Below, in pieces: positions 1 to 10,600 of a DNA stretch of 64,000 nucleotides. Every line of letters starts with the position of its first letter. Positions within the stretch are counted from its first letter, which is position 1. This DNA comes from Rugalucina vietnamica (taxonomy: Eukaryota > Mollusca > Bivalvia > Lucinida > Lucinidae). Location: assembly GCA_964017185.1 (NCBI GenBank), contig OZ024870.1, forward strand, positions 56,174,312 through 56,238,311, given 5' to 3'. A program made the position numbers and the translations under genes. The notes beneath the pieces are model-generated. The model searched no databases. It was not told where the DNA came from and worked only from the letters and a program-made list of their open reading frames with translations.

Positions 1-126
1 TACAATTCCTCTACTTTCTAAATCCAAAATTTCCAGCCTCTAGCCATCTTCTGCGACTGTATAGGCCAGTTTGTGTCCGGCCTGTTGGGAAACCACATTG
101 TTGGTTTTCCCACGAGGCGGCTCATT
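1..126 (-). mobile_element. Family A foldback MITE, partial (cut by window edge)
   Basis: This is the long-arm half of the family A element in reverse orientation. It reads into the terminal sequence GAGGCGGCTCA at 113-124. The internal palindrome and other end lie outside the window. It matches the 7611-7851 and 22127-22347 copies. Confidence 0.75.
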
Positions 127-512
127 TGTTGTAGTTTTCAGACAGGTCCATATGAAGTTAGTGGAAAAAAATGCTTGGTCCAGTGAAACACTTAGACAGA
201 AACTGAGCTGACCATGCAAACATTTTATAGGTCAGGTAAACTTCATGAGTCTTCTTGCAAACGTACAATGGGTGTGCATCGTGTAGGCATAATATCAAAT
301 TGTTCCTTTAAAACTGTGCTAGGAGTTGATCGGTCTTACCTGTTAAAAAAAGTAAGAAAAATTGTCTAAGTTCTCATAGCTGTCTTTTTGTCAAACATTA
401 TTTTTGCGCAGTAATTTTTTTCAAGTAAATGTCCAAAGAGTGTACATCCTGTAGGCAAAATATCAAATTGTTCCATCAAAAATTATAGTAGGAACTGATT
501 GGCCCGTATATG

Positions 513-1107
513 GGATCCGTGACACTTCGCCGAAAACCACTTTGCCGAAAAGACACTTCGCCGAAACGACACTTTGCCGAATGTGACACTTCGCCGAAAT
601 ATTGCCGAAATTCGGCAAAAATGCCGAAAAAGATGTTTTAAGAGTATTTCATACACTGTGATTTTTTCATAACTTTAACTTCAATCCACAGCATTATAAC
701 TATTTTAACGACTAAATTTGTATAAATCTATAAAAAGAGGCATTCTAAATTCTTAAGGAATTACATGATTAGGTACATCAATGACCAATTATGGCGATCA
801 AACCAATTAATATATGACCAATGTAAAACATGGGGATAAACCTAATTAATTAATCGTATTATTATTGGCATAAACACATTTTACTTCATAAATAAACAAA
901 CAAGGTAAAGCAAACATAAAACGTAATTATAATGAATTGATATTAAGTCCCCATTAAGACAATTAAGGTTCACCTAATAACTTTAGTTTCCCTCAAGCAT
1001 GACTCATTGTTAATCATTTAAAACTTTCGGCGAAGTGTCGCACCGGAAAGAATTTTCGGCATTGTGTCCTTTCGGCGAAGTGGTTTTCGGCAAAGTGTCG
1101 TGCACCG
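513..1107. mobile_element. 595-bp hAT-like non-autonomous element, 8-bp TSD
   Basis: Both ends carry inverted copies of 'GACACTTYGCCGAAAACCAC', with further CACTTCGCCGAAA units subterminally. The flanks are the direct repeat CGTATATG at 505-512 and 1108-1115. Removing the element rejoins a monomer phrase (ggcccgtatatgccc) of the surrounding repeat. An 8-bp duplication suits hAT-type elements, but the family call is inference. There is no coding capacity; the interior is AT-rich. Confidence 0.75.
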
Positions 1108-1780
1108 CGTATATGCCCTTACCTGTAAAAAAAATTAAGAAAAATTGTCTTTACCTGTAAAAAAAATTAAGAAAAATTGTCTAAGTTGTCATAGCTGTAA
1201 TTTCATCAAAAATTATTTTTTACAATAACATTTCTTCATGCAAATGTCCAATGGGTCTGCATCATGTAAGCATAATATCAAATTGTTCCTTCAAAAACTG
1301 AATGCCTTTACCTATATATAAAAAAAAAAAAAACAAGAAAAATTGTCTGAGTTATCATAGCTGTCATTTTGTCAAAAATTATTTTTTGCAATAACATTTC
1401 TTCATGCAAATGTCCAATGGGTCTGCATCATGTAAGCATAATATCAAATTGTTCCTTCAAAAACTGAATGCCCTTACCTATATAAAAAAAAAAAAAATAA
1501 CAAGAAAAATTGTCTAAGTTATCATAGCTGTCATTTTGTCAAAAATTACTTTTTGCAATAACATTTCTTCATGCAAATGTCAAATGTGTGTACATGTACA
1601 TCATGTAGGCATGATATCAAATCGATGCATCAAAAGCTGTGGTAGGAGTTGATGAAAGCCCTTACCTGTAAAAAACTAAGAAAAATTGTCTAAGTTCTCA
1701 TAGCTGTCATGTCAAAAATAATTTTTTGGCAATAATAGCAAACACACGTGTTTGCTTAAGGGTATACATATATAGTTATT

Positions 1781-1800
1781 GTTGTTGTTGTTGTTGTTAC
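1781..1800. repeat. GTT trinucleotide microsatellite
   Basis: Six consecutive GTT units follow a short TA-rich stretch. Confidence 0.8.
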
Positions 1801-2329
1801 AAGCGAGAGGCACAAACCGGAAGGTAAAAGCAGTGGAAGGCCATTTTTGTAGACAATTGAGATGTCGGGAAATTTGTATTTTATTTTTCTTTTCTTGACT
1901 ATTTATTTTTTCTTTGTGAAACGTAATTCCATATGTGCCATTTCAGATCAAGTTTGTTACAAAACTCTGAAAAAAATATTAAAAACAAAATTTACAAATT
2001 CAGACGACAATCTCTGACTGTATATATCCCAAATGATGATCGTCCATGTGAATATTTTGAAAACCAGTCTGCGTTTCGGAACACTCGGTTCGAAGGAGTA
2101 AAACCCGGGATCAACGCCCGGTACCCGATAGAGAAGGGTCGTTTCGGTCGCGTGAAAGACCGCTCCCATGCTCATATGTCATGCTCAAATCCAATGACAC
2201 AATCCAAATGGCTGAAACCATGGCAATCAAGAATATACAAGTTTGTGGCTGGCTGGCGTGTGATTGGCAATAAACTCGCTCATCATAGCAGGATATTCTG
2301 TCTTCAGTTGCAGGGTATGGCAAACTAGA

Positions 2330-2812
2330 CTGATGTAGGAGTAAGGTATGGGGTAAGCAGGATAGATTAGTATGTGGCGATGTGTAGGGTGTGGTGATGG
2401 TAGGAATGGGACGGGGGTATGACTGAGTGGGAGATGGTATGGCAGGGTAGGGAAGGAGGTGAGGGTAAGGAAGGGCAGTGAATAGTGGTAATGATAGGTG
2501 TTTGTAGGGAGAACGGGTGGAAAAGGGTAGGGCAGGTGGAGAGTACGGTAGGGCAGGAGGGGGTGGGTAGATGGTAGTGGTAGGGTGTGTAGGGAGAAGG
2601 ACGTTTGTGGTGGGTGTTGATGTGTAGGGAGTAGGTATGAAGGGTAGGTGGTAAGGTATGATACAGTATGAAGTGGGGTATGAAGTGGGGGTAAGGTAGG
2701 AAGAGGTGAGGTGGTTTGGTAGTGGTGGGTAGGATAGGGGAGGTGGTTGGGTAGTGGTGGGTAGGATAGGGTAGGGTAGGGGTGGTGGTAGGATCATGGA
2801 GGGAGGGGAGGC
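2330..2812. repeat. G-rich strand-asymmetric low-complexity block
   Basis: The plus strand is almost pure purine plus T with recurrent GGTAGGG, GGTGGTGG and GGGTAGG words. The minus-strand open frames here are proline/threonine/tyrosine-rich low-complexity readings with no domain, so no gene is called. Runs of three or more G separated by short loops (especially 2700-2795) could form G-quadruplexes. Confidence 0.7.
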
Positions 2813-2819
2813 GGTATTG

Positions 2820-3240
2820 TTTCATTCCCGGATCATTCGGTTACCGGGTCATTTCGGTCTCGGGTAAATTCGGTCCCTGGTCGTTTCAGTCCCGGGCCAT
2901 TTCAAACCGGTTGATTTCGATCCTGTCATTTCAGTTTGGGGTCGTTTCGGTCCAGTTGCTTTCGGTTCGGGTCATTTCGGTTACGGGTCATTTCGGATTA
3001 GGGTCGTTTCGATCCCGTGTTTCGGTTACGGGTCATTTTGGTCCTGGGTCGTTTCGGTCTCGGGTCTTTTAGCCCCGGTACGTTAAGGACTGAGTTGTTT
3101 CGGCCCGGAGTCATTTCGGCCCAGGGTCGTTTCGGTCCCGGGTCATTTTGGTCCAGGGTCATTTCGATCCCACGTCGTTCATTTCAGTCCCGGGTCGTTT
3201 CGTAACGGCGTTTCAGACCGTGTCGTTTCGGTCTCGGATC
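2820..3240. repeat. Degenerate ~16-bp minisatellite (GGGTCATTTCGGTCCC)
   Basis: About 25 imperfect units of a phrase like 'cgggtcatttcggtcc' run head to tail, with TCATTT/TCGTTT and CGGTCCC variants. The plus-strand open frames here repeat FGPGSFRSR-type peptides and are repeat artefacts. Confidence 0.8.
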
Positions 3241-4304
3241 ATGGCTGTTTATGTGCCACCTACCTACCTACTTACCTACCTCTACAGGAGACTTGTAGAC
3301 CATTTTGGTACTTAGTCTGGTATTCTCCCACTGGACACGCTGGACGGAAACAATTATAAGTCAGTTTATCAACTAAAGTTTCTAGCGTAAGGTTTACCGT
3401 GTGTGTGTTTGCAGATAAGGCAGTGTGCCTTTATTTCATATTATTTCTTCATGCAAATCGCCAATGGGTCTACATCATTTAGACATAATATCAAAAAGTT
3501 CCAGCACAAACTGTGGTAGGAGTTGATCGGCCCATGAGAGCTATTACCAGTAAAAAACTAAGAAAAATTGTCTAAGTTCTCATAGCTGTCATTTTGTCAA
3601 AAATTATTTTTGGCAATAATGGTTCTTCATGCAAATGTCAAGTGGGTCTACATCATGTAGACATAATATCAAAAAGTTCCAACAAAAATTGTGGTAGGAG
3701 TTGATCAGCCCATAAATGCACTATCTTCACTGTATACAAAAGCCATCAAGAACTATAAAGGGAAGAAACTCAAAAGGGACTGGCCCAGAGCCCTTTATTT
3801 TTGCATGTACATATCAACCCTATAGATATGCAAAAGCCTGCAAAGTTTCATGAAAATCCATCAATGGGTCTCCAAGATATTAAAGAAACAAAACGTCAAG
3901 AACGGACGGACACAAGGACGTGAAAACAGTATACCCCCCTTAAAACTTCGTTTTGGCGGGGGGTATAATAAGTGACTTTGCAAATATCAAATGCAAGGAA
4001 ATAAATACCTGCAATGGTATTTGGAGATGGGGCTATAACAGGACGGCAGCATGAATAGGTGTGCACATATCTCTCCTCCTACAATGGAACCAGAAGATCT
4101 GTAAATTCGTCAGAAAAGGATGTGTATGCATAGATAAATCTCTAAAGGTGATCTTTTAGAAATACAGTATTAAAAATTGAAAGCAACGGGCTTTAAATAG
4201 AGATTTAAAATTGAGAATACTGTGAAATAGAGGAATTTTTATTTGTTATTACTACAGCTGGTGTTGTGCTGTGTAGCAGCCCTAAAAAGTCTCCCTGTAC
4301 ATCA

Positions 4305-4620
4305 TCCATAGTGCAGATTATATTTTCCTTTTGATCCTTTGAGATCAGCGAGGGTATTCTGAGAAATCAGAAATTCATTATCGGTTTAGATTCATTTTCC
4401 AGCCAACATTTTATATATTTGGCTCTGTTTGGATATTACTAGTTTTTATTTCTACTATCCTGTTGAAAGTTGCAAAATCATAGTTACAGTATTTCTCTTT
4501 GGATCCATTTTGCCAAATCTAAAGGGTCACTGAGGAGACTTGAGTAGCCAAACCGCGGTCTGGCCCATCTCTTTGCTCATTTATATGCTCATCTCAGTTT
4601 TATTTTTATTCACTACATAG
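4305..4620 (+). repeat. Dispersed repeat family D
   Basis: Phrases 'ggtttagattcattttccagccaa', 'tgagtagccaaa' and 'tctggcccatc' recur at 36990-37060 and 38740-38800. The second locus is the same repeat split by the 37129-38635 element. Its class is unknown. Confidence 0.5.
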
Positions 4621-5736
4621 TGAAAACTGTTTACTTACGAGATTACTAATATTTTTTTTTTTTATTTCTTTAATTTTCTTACAGTACAAACCACAAATAT
4701 ACTAAGCAAATTAAATTTAGCAATTTTCGTAACATTCGTCAGTCTCTGCAGATAATGAACAAAAGTCATATTTTTGGAATATAGAAGTAAGTGGTAACCT
4801 GTCGGCAAGAACTTGCAAGCGAAAAATTTCGAAAAAATCAAACCTTACGGCGATACTGACGTGACGTCACAATTTAAGACTCATTATCAAAACTTGCAGG
4901 TCTGGTTAAAGTGGGAAATCAAAATCATGCTAAAGCAACGGTTTAGTCATCAAAACAAAGAAAAACATTTAAAACGTTTGGGAACGAAATTTTATCGCCA
5001 AGAAATAAAGATCGTAAGTTTTTGAATTTGATGTTTTTTCCCTTGCTCCTACATTATAACCTTACAGGTTCATTTCTAATTGGAACTTCCCGCAAATCGG
5101 CAATGAGTTGAAATGTCTGATGCATACCGATAGTTACAATAAAGAGTGTTTGCAAAATTCCCTGCCCTGGCTTCACAACGTGGGCTTAAATAATGAGTTT
5201 AACGTCAGCGTTATCTCACTAGCATGACGCGTTATGGCTCTAAAACTTTCAAGTGTTACAGACCACGATATTGGCTTCATTGTGCTTCGTCTGTCTTGTT
5301 GTGTTTTTTGAAAATCCACAGAAACCAAGTAACGCGAAATTAGGGCAATTTTGACCATTTGACGGTGCGTTGACGTCGTTTTTTCTGCAGGTGTAGTTTG
5401 TACCGAAAAACCCAATCTCATATGTCACATAATCAACAACGTTGATAAACAAGGGATGAAAATGATGGGTGTAATGAACTTAACAAAAGTCAGCTGTTTG
5501 CATTGTGTTCAATGGTTGAGAATTTTGCATTCACACCCTTTTTGTATTTCTTGGTTGTTCCAAAAGCTTCTTTAAAGGATGGCGTTTTTAAAGTCATCAT
5601 ATCATGTCCCTAAAACCCTGTTCTTGTCATTTAAAATAAAAAAAAAATGTCCAAGCTTTCTCTTAGATGATCAAAAATAAATGCAACATAAAAAATTGCT
5701 AAATTTATTTTGCCTTGTATATTATACACAATCAAA
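4621..5736. other. No supported feature
   Basis: Open frames at 4813-5025 (+) and 5173-5421 (-) lack domains, plausible splice context or coding bias. I see single-copy-looking AT-rich DNA with two TGACGTCA-like motifs (4860, 5371). Confidence 0.4.
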
Positions 5737-5984
5737 TGAGCTGCGAGAAAACCAGTCGAGTTCCTGAATAGGTCAGACACAAACCGGCCTGTGCAGCTAT
5801 AGAAGATGTCTAGGCAATTTGGATTTAAGAAGAAGAGGAATTCCACTATTCGTGTAGCGAAAACAAAGGCGTTGATCAGCTGTGCAGTTACAAAGGCGCT
5901 GATTAGCTGTGCAGTTACTGCACAGCTGATCGTTGTCTTTGTTTTTGCAAAGGCAAAATTCTATTTTTCTCATGTCGCGGCTCA
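5737..5984 (+). mobile_element. Family A foldback MITE
   Basis: Termini TGAGCTGC and GCGGCTCA. The internal palindrome is of the GCTGTGCAG/CTGCACAGC tip type, and its left arm is partly duplicated (cagctgtgcagttac occurs twice at 5877-5919). Confidence 0.8.
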
Positions 5985-6078
5985 AATATTGGAATCAGAT
6001 GTACCTCAAAGCTTAAACTCCTCTGAGCCAGTTCTGTGTTGGCTGAAATATTGAAACATGAGATTGAGTGAAGAGAAC

Positions 6079-6314
6079 TGAGCCGCCTCGTGGGAAAACC
6101 AACAATGTGGTTTCCGAACAGGTCGGACACAAACCGGGCTGTACAAGCACAGAAAAGAGCTAGAAGCTTGAAATTTCGGATTTAAGTAGGAGAAGAATTG
6201 TACTATCTGAGTAGCGAAAACAAAGGCGCTGATCAGCTTCGCAGTTTCTGCGAAGCTGATCTGCGCCTTTGGTTTCGCATATGCAGATTGTTGGTTTTCT
6301 CATGAGACGGCTCA
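6079..6314 (+). mobile_element. Family A foldback MITE
   Basis: Complete copy with termini TGAGCCGCC and GACGGCTCA. The internal palindrome has the GCTTCGCAG / CTGCGAAGC tip. Confidence 0.85.
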
Positions 6315-6396
6315 AATTAAATTAACGTAAAGGTAAAATATACTCAACGAAATAGATTAAGGGTAAATGCACAATTTTCAATATATTGTAATGAAA

Positions 6397-6587
6397 TACA
6401 GGTCAACCTCATTATAATGCTATCTTTGGGGTCCATAGAAACAGACCGTTTTATAAGTGAACCGTGTTATAATGAGGTTATTTACAATAGACATATAGCA
6501 AAATAATTAATTTGGGAGCCATGACAGAACCGTGTTATATTGAAAACCGCACTATAGTGAGGCGCGTAATAATGAGGTTGAACTGTA
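6397..6587. mobile_element. Tigger/pogo-like MITE, TA target
   Basis: Ends are inverted copies of 'TACAGGTCAACCTCATTATA' with few mismatches, and TA dinucleotides sit at both edges. This resembles the terminal consensus of pogo/Tigger-group Tc1-mariner elements. It is 191 bp and non-coding. Confidence 0.6.
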
Positions 6588-6719
6588 CACTGCAAGCAAA
6601 GCAAAATTAAAACTGCGACAAATAAAGATGCAGAATTGACATTTTTTTAGTAGTGCCTTGTCATCATATTACTAACTGCAATAAATTTGACACAGGGGAC
6701 ATCATGCAAAATTCAATAT

Positions 6720-7115
6720 AGAAAAGGTAAAAGAAGGCAATCATCTGGAAACTGTGCAATCAGAGGGAAGGTCCCACTCCAAAAACAAAGGTACTAATAC
6801 AAAGAGAACATAATCTAAGCCCAATGAGCACCTTTGTATCTGCTACATATTCATGGCAATAGGTGGCCACTCAATTTAATGGACTTAACTAAATTTATAA
6901 AAACGTGCATGTACATAAGAGATGCAAACAACATTGAAATTCAATACTAAAACATATTAAAACCCCAACAGAACTATCACATTGGAATGATCAGTAATAT
7001 AAAATTACTGGGAGGCTTAAACCGATTTTACATGGCCCTAACCACACCCTCTGCTTCTGCAGTCATTCACTACATTTAGTTAGTTGTTTGGTCCTAGAGG
7101 TGAGTCTCTAACAAG
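6720..7115 (+). repeat. Dispersed repeat family C
   Basis: Shares 'cccactccaaaaac', 'aataggtggccactca' and 'ggcttaaaccgattttac' with 22690-23045, 23120-23400 and 61145-61215. Class unknown; no terminal repeats seen. Confidence 0.55.
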
Positions 7116-7199
7116 TCAAAGAATCATCATGGACAGACAAATAAATTGATGAATCAAAAAAGAGGATCTGAGAATCTTCAGCATTTTTTCAAAATTCCT

Positions 7200-7200
7200 G

Positions 7201-7229
<29 letters not shown>
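7200..7229. repeat. Poly-A tract (~30 bp)
   Basis: An uninterrupted A run. No retroposon body can be tied to it. Confidence 0.8.
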
Positions 7230-7231
<2 letters not shown>

Positions 7232-7449
7232 CATTTTTCTAAACGTCCAAAAATTCCTGGATTGCCATAAAATTTTATTTTTCCTCTGAAAATCAGTCTG
7301 AAATGTTTGTAGTTGGGCTAACCGAGAAGTAAAGATGATACATATGGTCTATGCCTAAAAGCTAGGCTTTACATAAGGTCTATGCCTAAAAGCTTTTGCA
7401 TATTCTAACAATAGGCTTAACGATTATGCAAGTCCTAACATAGACATAC

Positions 7450-7600
7450 CTGAACAGATAATCATCAGATGTGTAGGCTTGCCGACTCTCTCTACCTTTG
7501 TAATGGCACTTTGTTCAATACTGAGATGGACTGTCACGTGTAGTAGATAGGTCTCACCAGACTCAAAACAGTAGGTTGTATCACAGTTCAACACAAGACC
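7450..7600 (-). CDS. TRIM-like gene, coding exon 7
   Basis: Acceptor TTTTTTTAG precedes GGTCTTGTG and the exon ends TCAG|GTATG. It is in frame with exon 6 (phase 0 in, phase 1 out). The peptide begins GLVLNCDTTYCFESG and contains alternating hydrophobics (TYLLHVTVHLSI) typical of a beta strand. A family A MITE ends 8 nt upstream of the acceptor AG. Confidence 0.65.
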
Positions 7601-10600
7601 CTAAAAAAATTGAGCCGCCTCATGGGAGAACCAACAATCTGCATAGGTGAAAACAAAGACGCAGATCAGCTTCGCGGTAACCACAAGCTGAAGCTGATCA
7701 GCACCTTTGTTTTCGCTACATGGATAGTACAATTCCTCTACTTTCCAAATCCGAAATTTCAAGCTTCTAGCTCTTTTCTGTGCTTGTACAGGCTGGTTTG
7801 TGTCAGAGCTGTTCGGAAACCACATTGTTGGTTTTCCCAAGAGGCGGCTCAAATGATAAACTGAAAATACAATGATCATCCTAGCTGTGATTTACGATGG
7901 ACAGCTCTTGGCATGCAGAGAACATGAATACCCATAAGAACCATGGCATGAGAAAACCAACAGGTCCAACACAAACCGAGCTGTACAAGCACAGAAGATG
8001 AAATTTTGGATTTAGAAAGTAGAGGAATTGTATTATCTGTGTAGCTAAAACAAAGGCGCTGATAAGCTTCACAGTTACTGCGAAGCTGAGCTGCATCTTT
8101 GTTTTCGCATGTGCAAAATGTTGGTTTTCTCATGATGGGGCTCGTATGTAAGAATACACCACTAAATATCATATTTTTTATCCCTATTTTTCAGAGCAAG
8201 CAAAATCCATCAATTAGTTTACAAGATATTGCGTCAGAAAGACTAATTTCAACAGTTTTTGACTAGTGACCTTGGAAATAAGGTCAAGATCACCAAAATC
8301 TTATCAACTCTAAGCCTCCTCCCAACAATGCTTCTGTGCAAGTTTGTTCGAAAGCCATCAATTAGTTTACAAGATATCGTATCGGAAAAACTAATTTCAA
8401 CAGTTTTTATGGACTCGTGACCTTGAAAATTAGGTCAAGGTCATCAAAATCTAACCAACTCTGAGCCTCCTCCCAACAATGCTTCTGTGCAAGTTTGGTC
8501 AAAATCCATCAATTGGTTTACAAGATATTGCATTGGAAATACTAATTTCAAAATTTTTTATGGACTCGTGACCTTGAAAATTAGGTCAAGGTCACCAAAA
8601 TCTAATCAACTCTGAGCCTTCTTGCAACAATGCTTCTGTGCAAGTTTGGTCAAAATCCATCAATTGGTTTACAAGATATTGAGTCGGAAAGACTAATTTC
8701 AACAGTTTTTATGGACTCGTGACCTTGAAAATTAGGTCAAGGTAACCAAAATCTAATCAACTCTGAGCCTCCTCCCAACAATGCTCTTGTGCAAGTTTGG
8801 TCAAAATCCATTCATTTGTTCAGAAGATATCGCTTCGGAAAACCTAATTTGATCAGTTTTCATGGGCTGGTGACCTTGAAAATGAGGTTAAGGTCACCAA
8901 AATCTAATCAACTCTTTCCCCCCTCCCAACCATCTATCTATGCAAGTTTGGTCAAAAATCCACTGGTTCAAAAGATATCGTGTCGGAAAGAAGCTACGCA
9001 GACGCGGACGCCGATGGGATCCGCACCAAAAACAATATGTCCCCCACCTTCGGTTGGGGGGACATAATAATGGTGTTATTACTGGTAGGTGGAAAAGTTT
9101 GTACCTAAAAAGTGTAGTTTCTTTTTTTGTTCAGTATAGTAAATTCTGGTACCAGAATGATTTTCCTTTGTGGATCCCTTTGAAGAACTAGCCACATCAT
9201 GAAACAGGTCTGCTTACATGTCAGTGAAAAATTTCATTCAGGTAATGGTGTAGATTATTTCCCAATCTGTTCTTTTACATCTGTAAAAATGGCAGTATAA
9301 TACATGTACATGAATCAAAGTCAAGTTTACCTTCAAGGTTGGTACAGATGTTTCCCAGACTTTGGTTCTTGGGAATTTCAGCAGTTCCACAGTGTATGTC
9401 TGGGTACTTGAAGCTGGATAACAAGGCACATCTAACAACTGCTCCAGAATTATTGCCTGATCATCTGCATTTACATGTATTGTTTTCTGTCTGAATCCGA
9501 TGTCTCCACCTAAAATATAAGCCTTTGCACAAGAAAACCAACAATTTCAGTTTTCGACCAGGTACAACACAAACCCAGCTGTAAGTTAGAAGCTTGAAAT
9601 TTCAGGTTTAGCAAAAAGACGTATCATACTTTCTATGGAGCGAAAACAAAGTTGCTGATCAGCTGTGCAGTTACTGCATCTGCATCATTGTTTTTGCATA
9701 TGCAAATTGTTGTTTTTCTGGTGCAGCAGCTCATATGAGCCTCGACGCGAGAAAACCGGTCTTCGGGGTTTCCGACCAGGTCCGACACAAACCGGCCTGT
9801 ACAAGCTCAGAAAAGAGTTAGAAGCTTGAAATTTCGGATTTAAGTAGAAGAGGAATTGTACTATCCGAGTAGCGAAAACAAAGGCGCTGATCAGCTTCGC
9901 GGTTACCGCGAAGCTGATCTGCGCCTTTGTTTTCGCCTAGGCAAAAATCCGGTTTTCTCATGATGCGGCTCATATGTAAGTTGTATCATGCAAGGATAGA
10001 AGCCCATGCTGAGTAGCAGCTAAACATATTCAGTAAAAAGAATTATTTTTTCATTCAAAACTAGTAAGTTCAATGCTCAAGCCATCTTCTGTTGCTTTAC
10101 TGCATAGTTGTTTTCAGACCTTGTTGGAAACTATAAATATGAACTAAAACATGATTCCTCATGATATGATATGGCTAAAATAAAGTTATTTAAATCAAAA
10201 TTGCTGACACTTGGAATCCAATGTGTGCAAATGATTTTACCACGATTGTGCTTGAAATGTGCATTCTCAAAGTTGTTCATTAAAAATACAGAACAATTAA
10301 AAGACACATACATTTACTATCATTCCTTGCCATAGCATTCAGAATGTTAGTCTTCTCTCTGTACAGTGAGAAAGGATTGTCCAGGAGCGATGTGATTGGT
10401 GGAGACTCTGAGATTAGAGTACTCTTCACTGAGGAGGAGAACTTCTCACACTCTGACTGTAGCTCATGACATTGCTGCAGCAGAAATTTAGTCTATGATA
10501 AAATTTTCATGAAATGTTGTCAGAATAAGTGTCTTAAAAAGCTTCAGTCTTTGAGTGAAAACTCTTCAACTACAATGAATGTCAAACCAAAGTATTACAT

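Larger units (their letters stand above)
130..3970 (-). repeat. Tandem-monomer element with hairpin head at 3.9 kb
   Basis: A monomer of about 150 bp recurs, containing 'aagaaaaattgtctaag', 'catagctgtc' and 'caaatgtccaatgggtc'. Copies lie near 340-500, 1130-1340, 1340-1510, 1510-1690, 3440-3600 and 3600-3720. The right end is a hairpin (tataccccc / ggggggtata, 3932-3968) next to a GGACGGAC tract at 3903. Read on the minus strand this is hairpin head, CCGTCC tract, then monomers, the layout of the other Helentron-like elements here. The opposite end is not identified. It is interrupted by the 513-1107 insertion and by the 1.8-3.3 kb block. Confidence 0.6.

Noticed and set aside
2111-2825. Long minus-strand open frames rich in Pro, Thr and Tyr
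   Set aside because: They are readings of a purine-rich low-complexity block; two frames overlap and no domain or splice context exists.
5173-5452. Minus-strand open frames near 5.2-5.4 kb
   Set aside because: Two overlapping frames, no domain, and no junction with exon 7 of the TRIM-like gene in the required phase.
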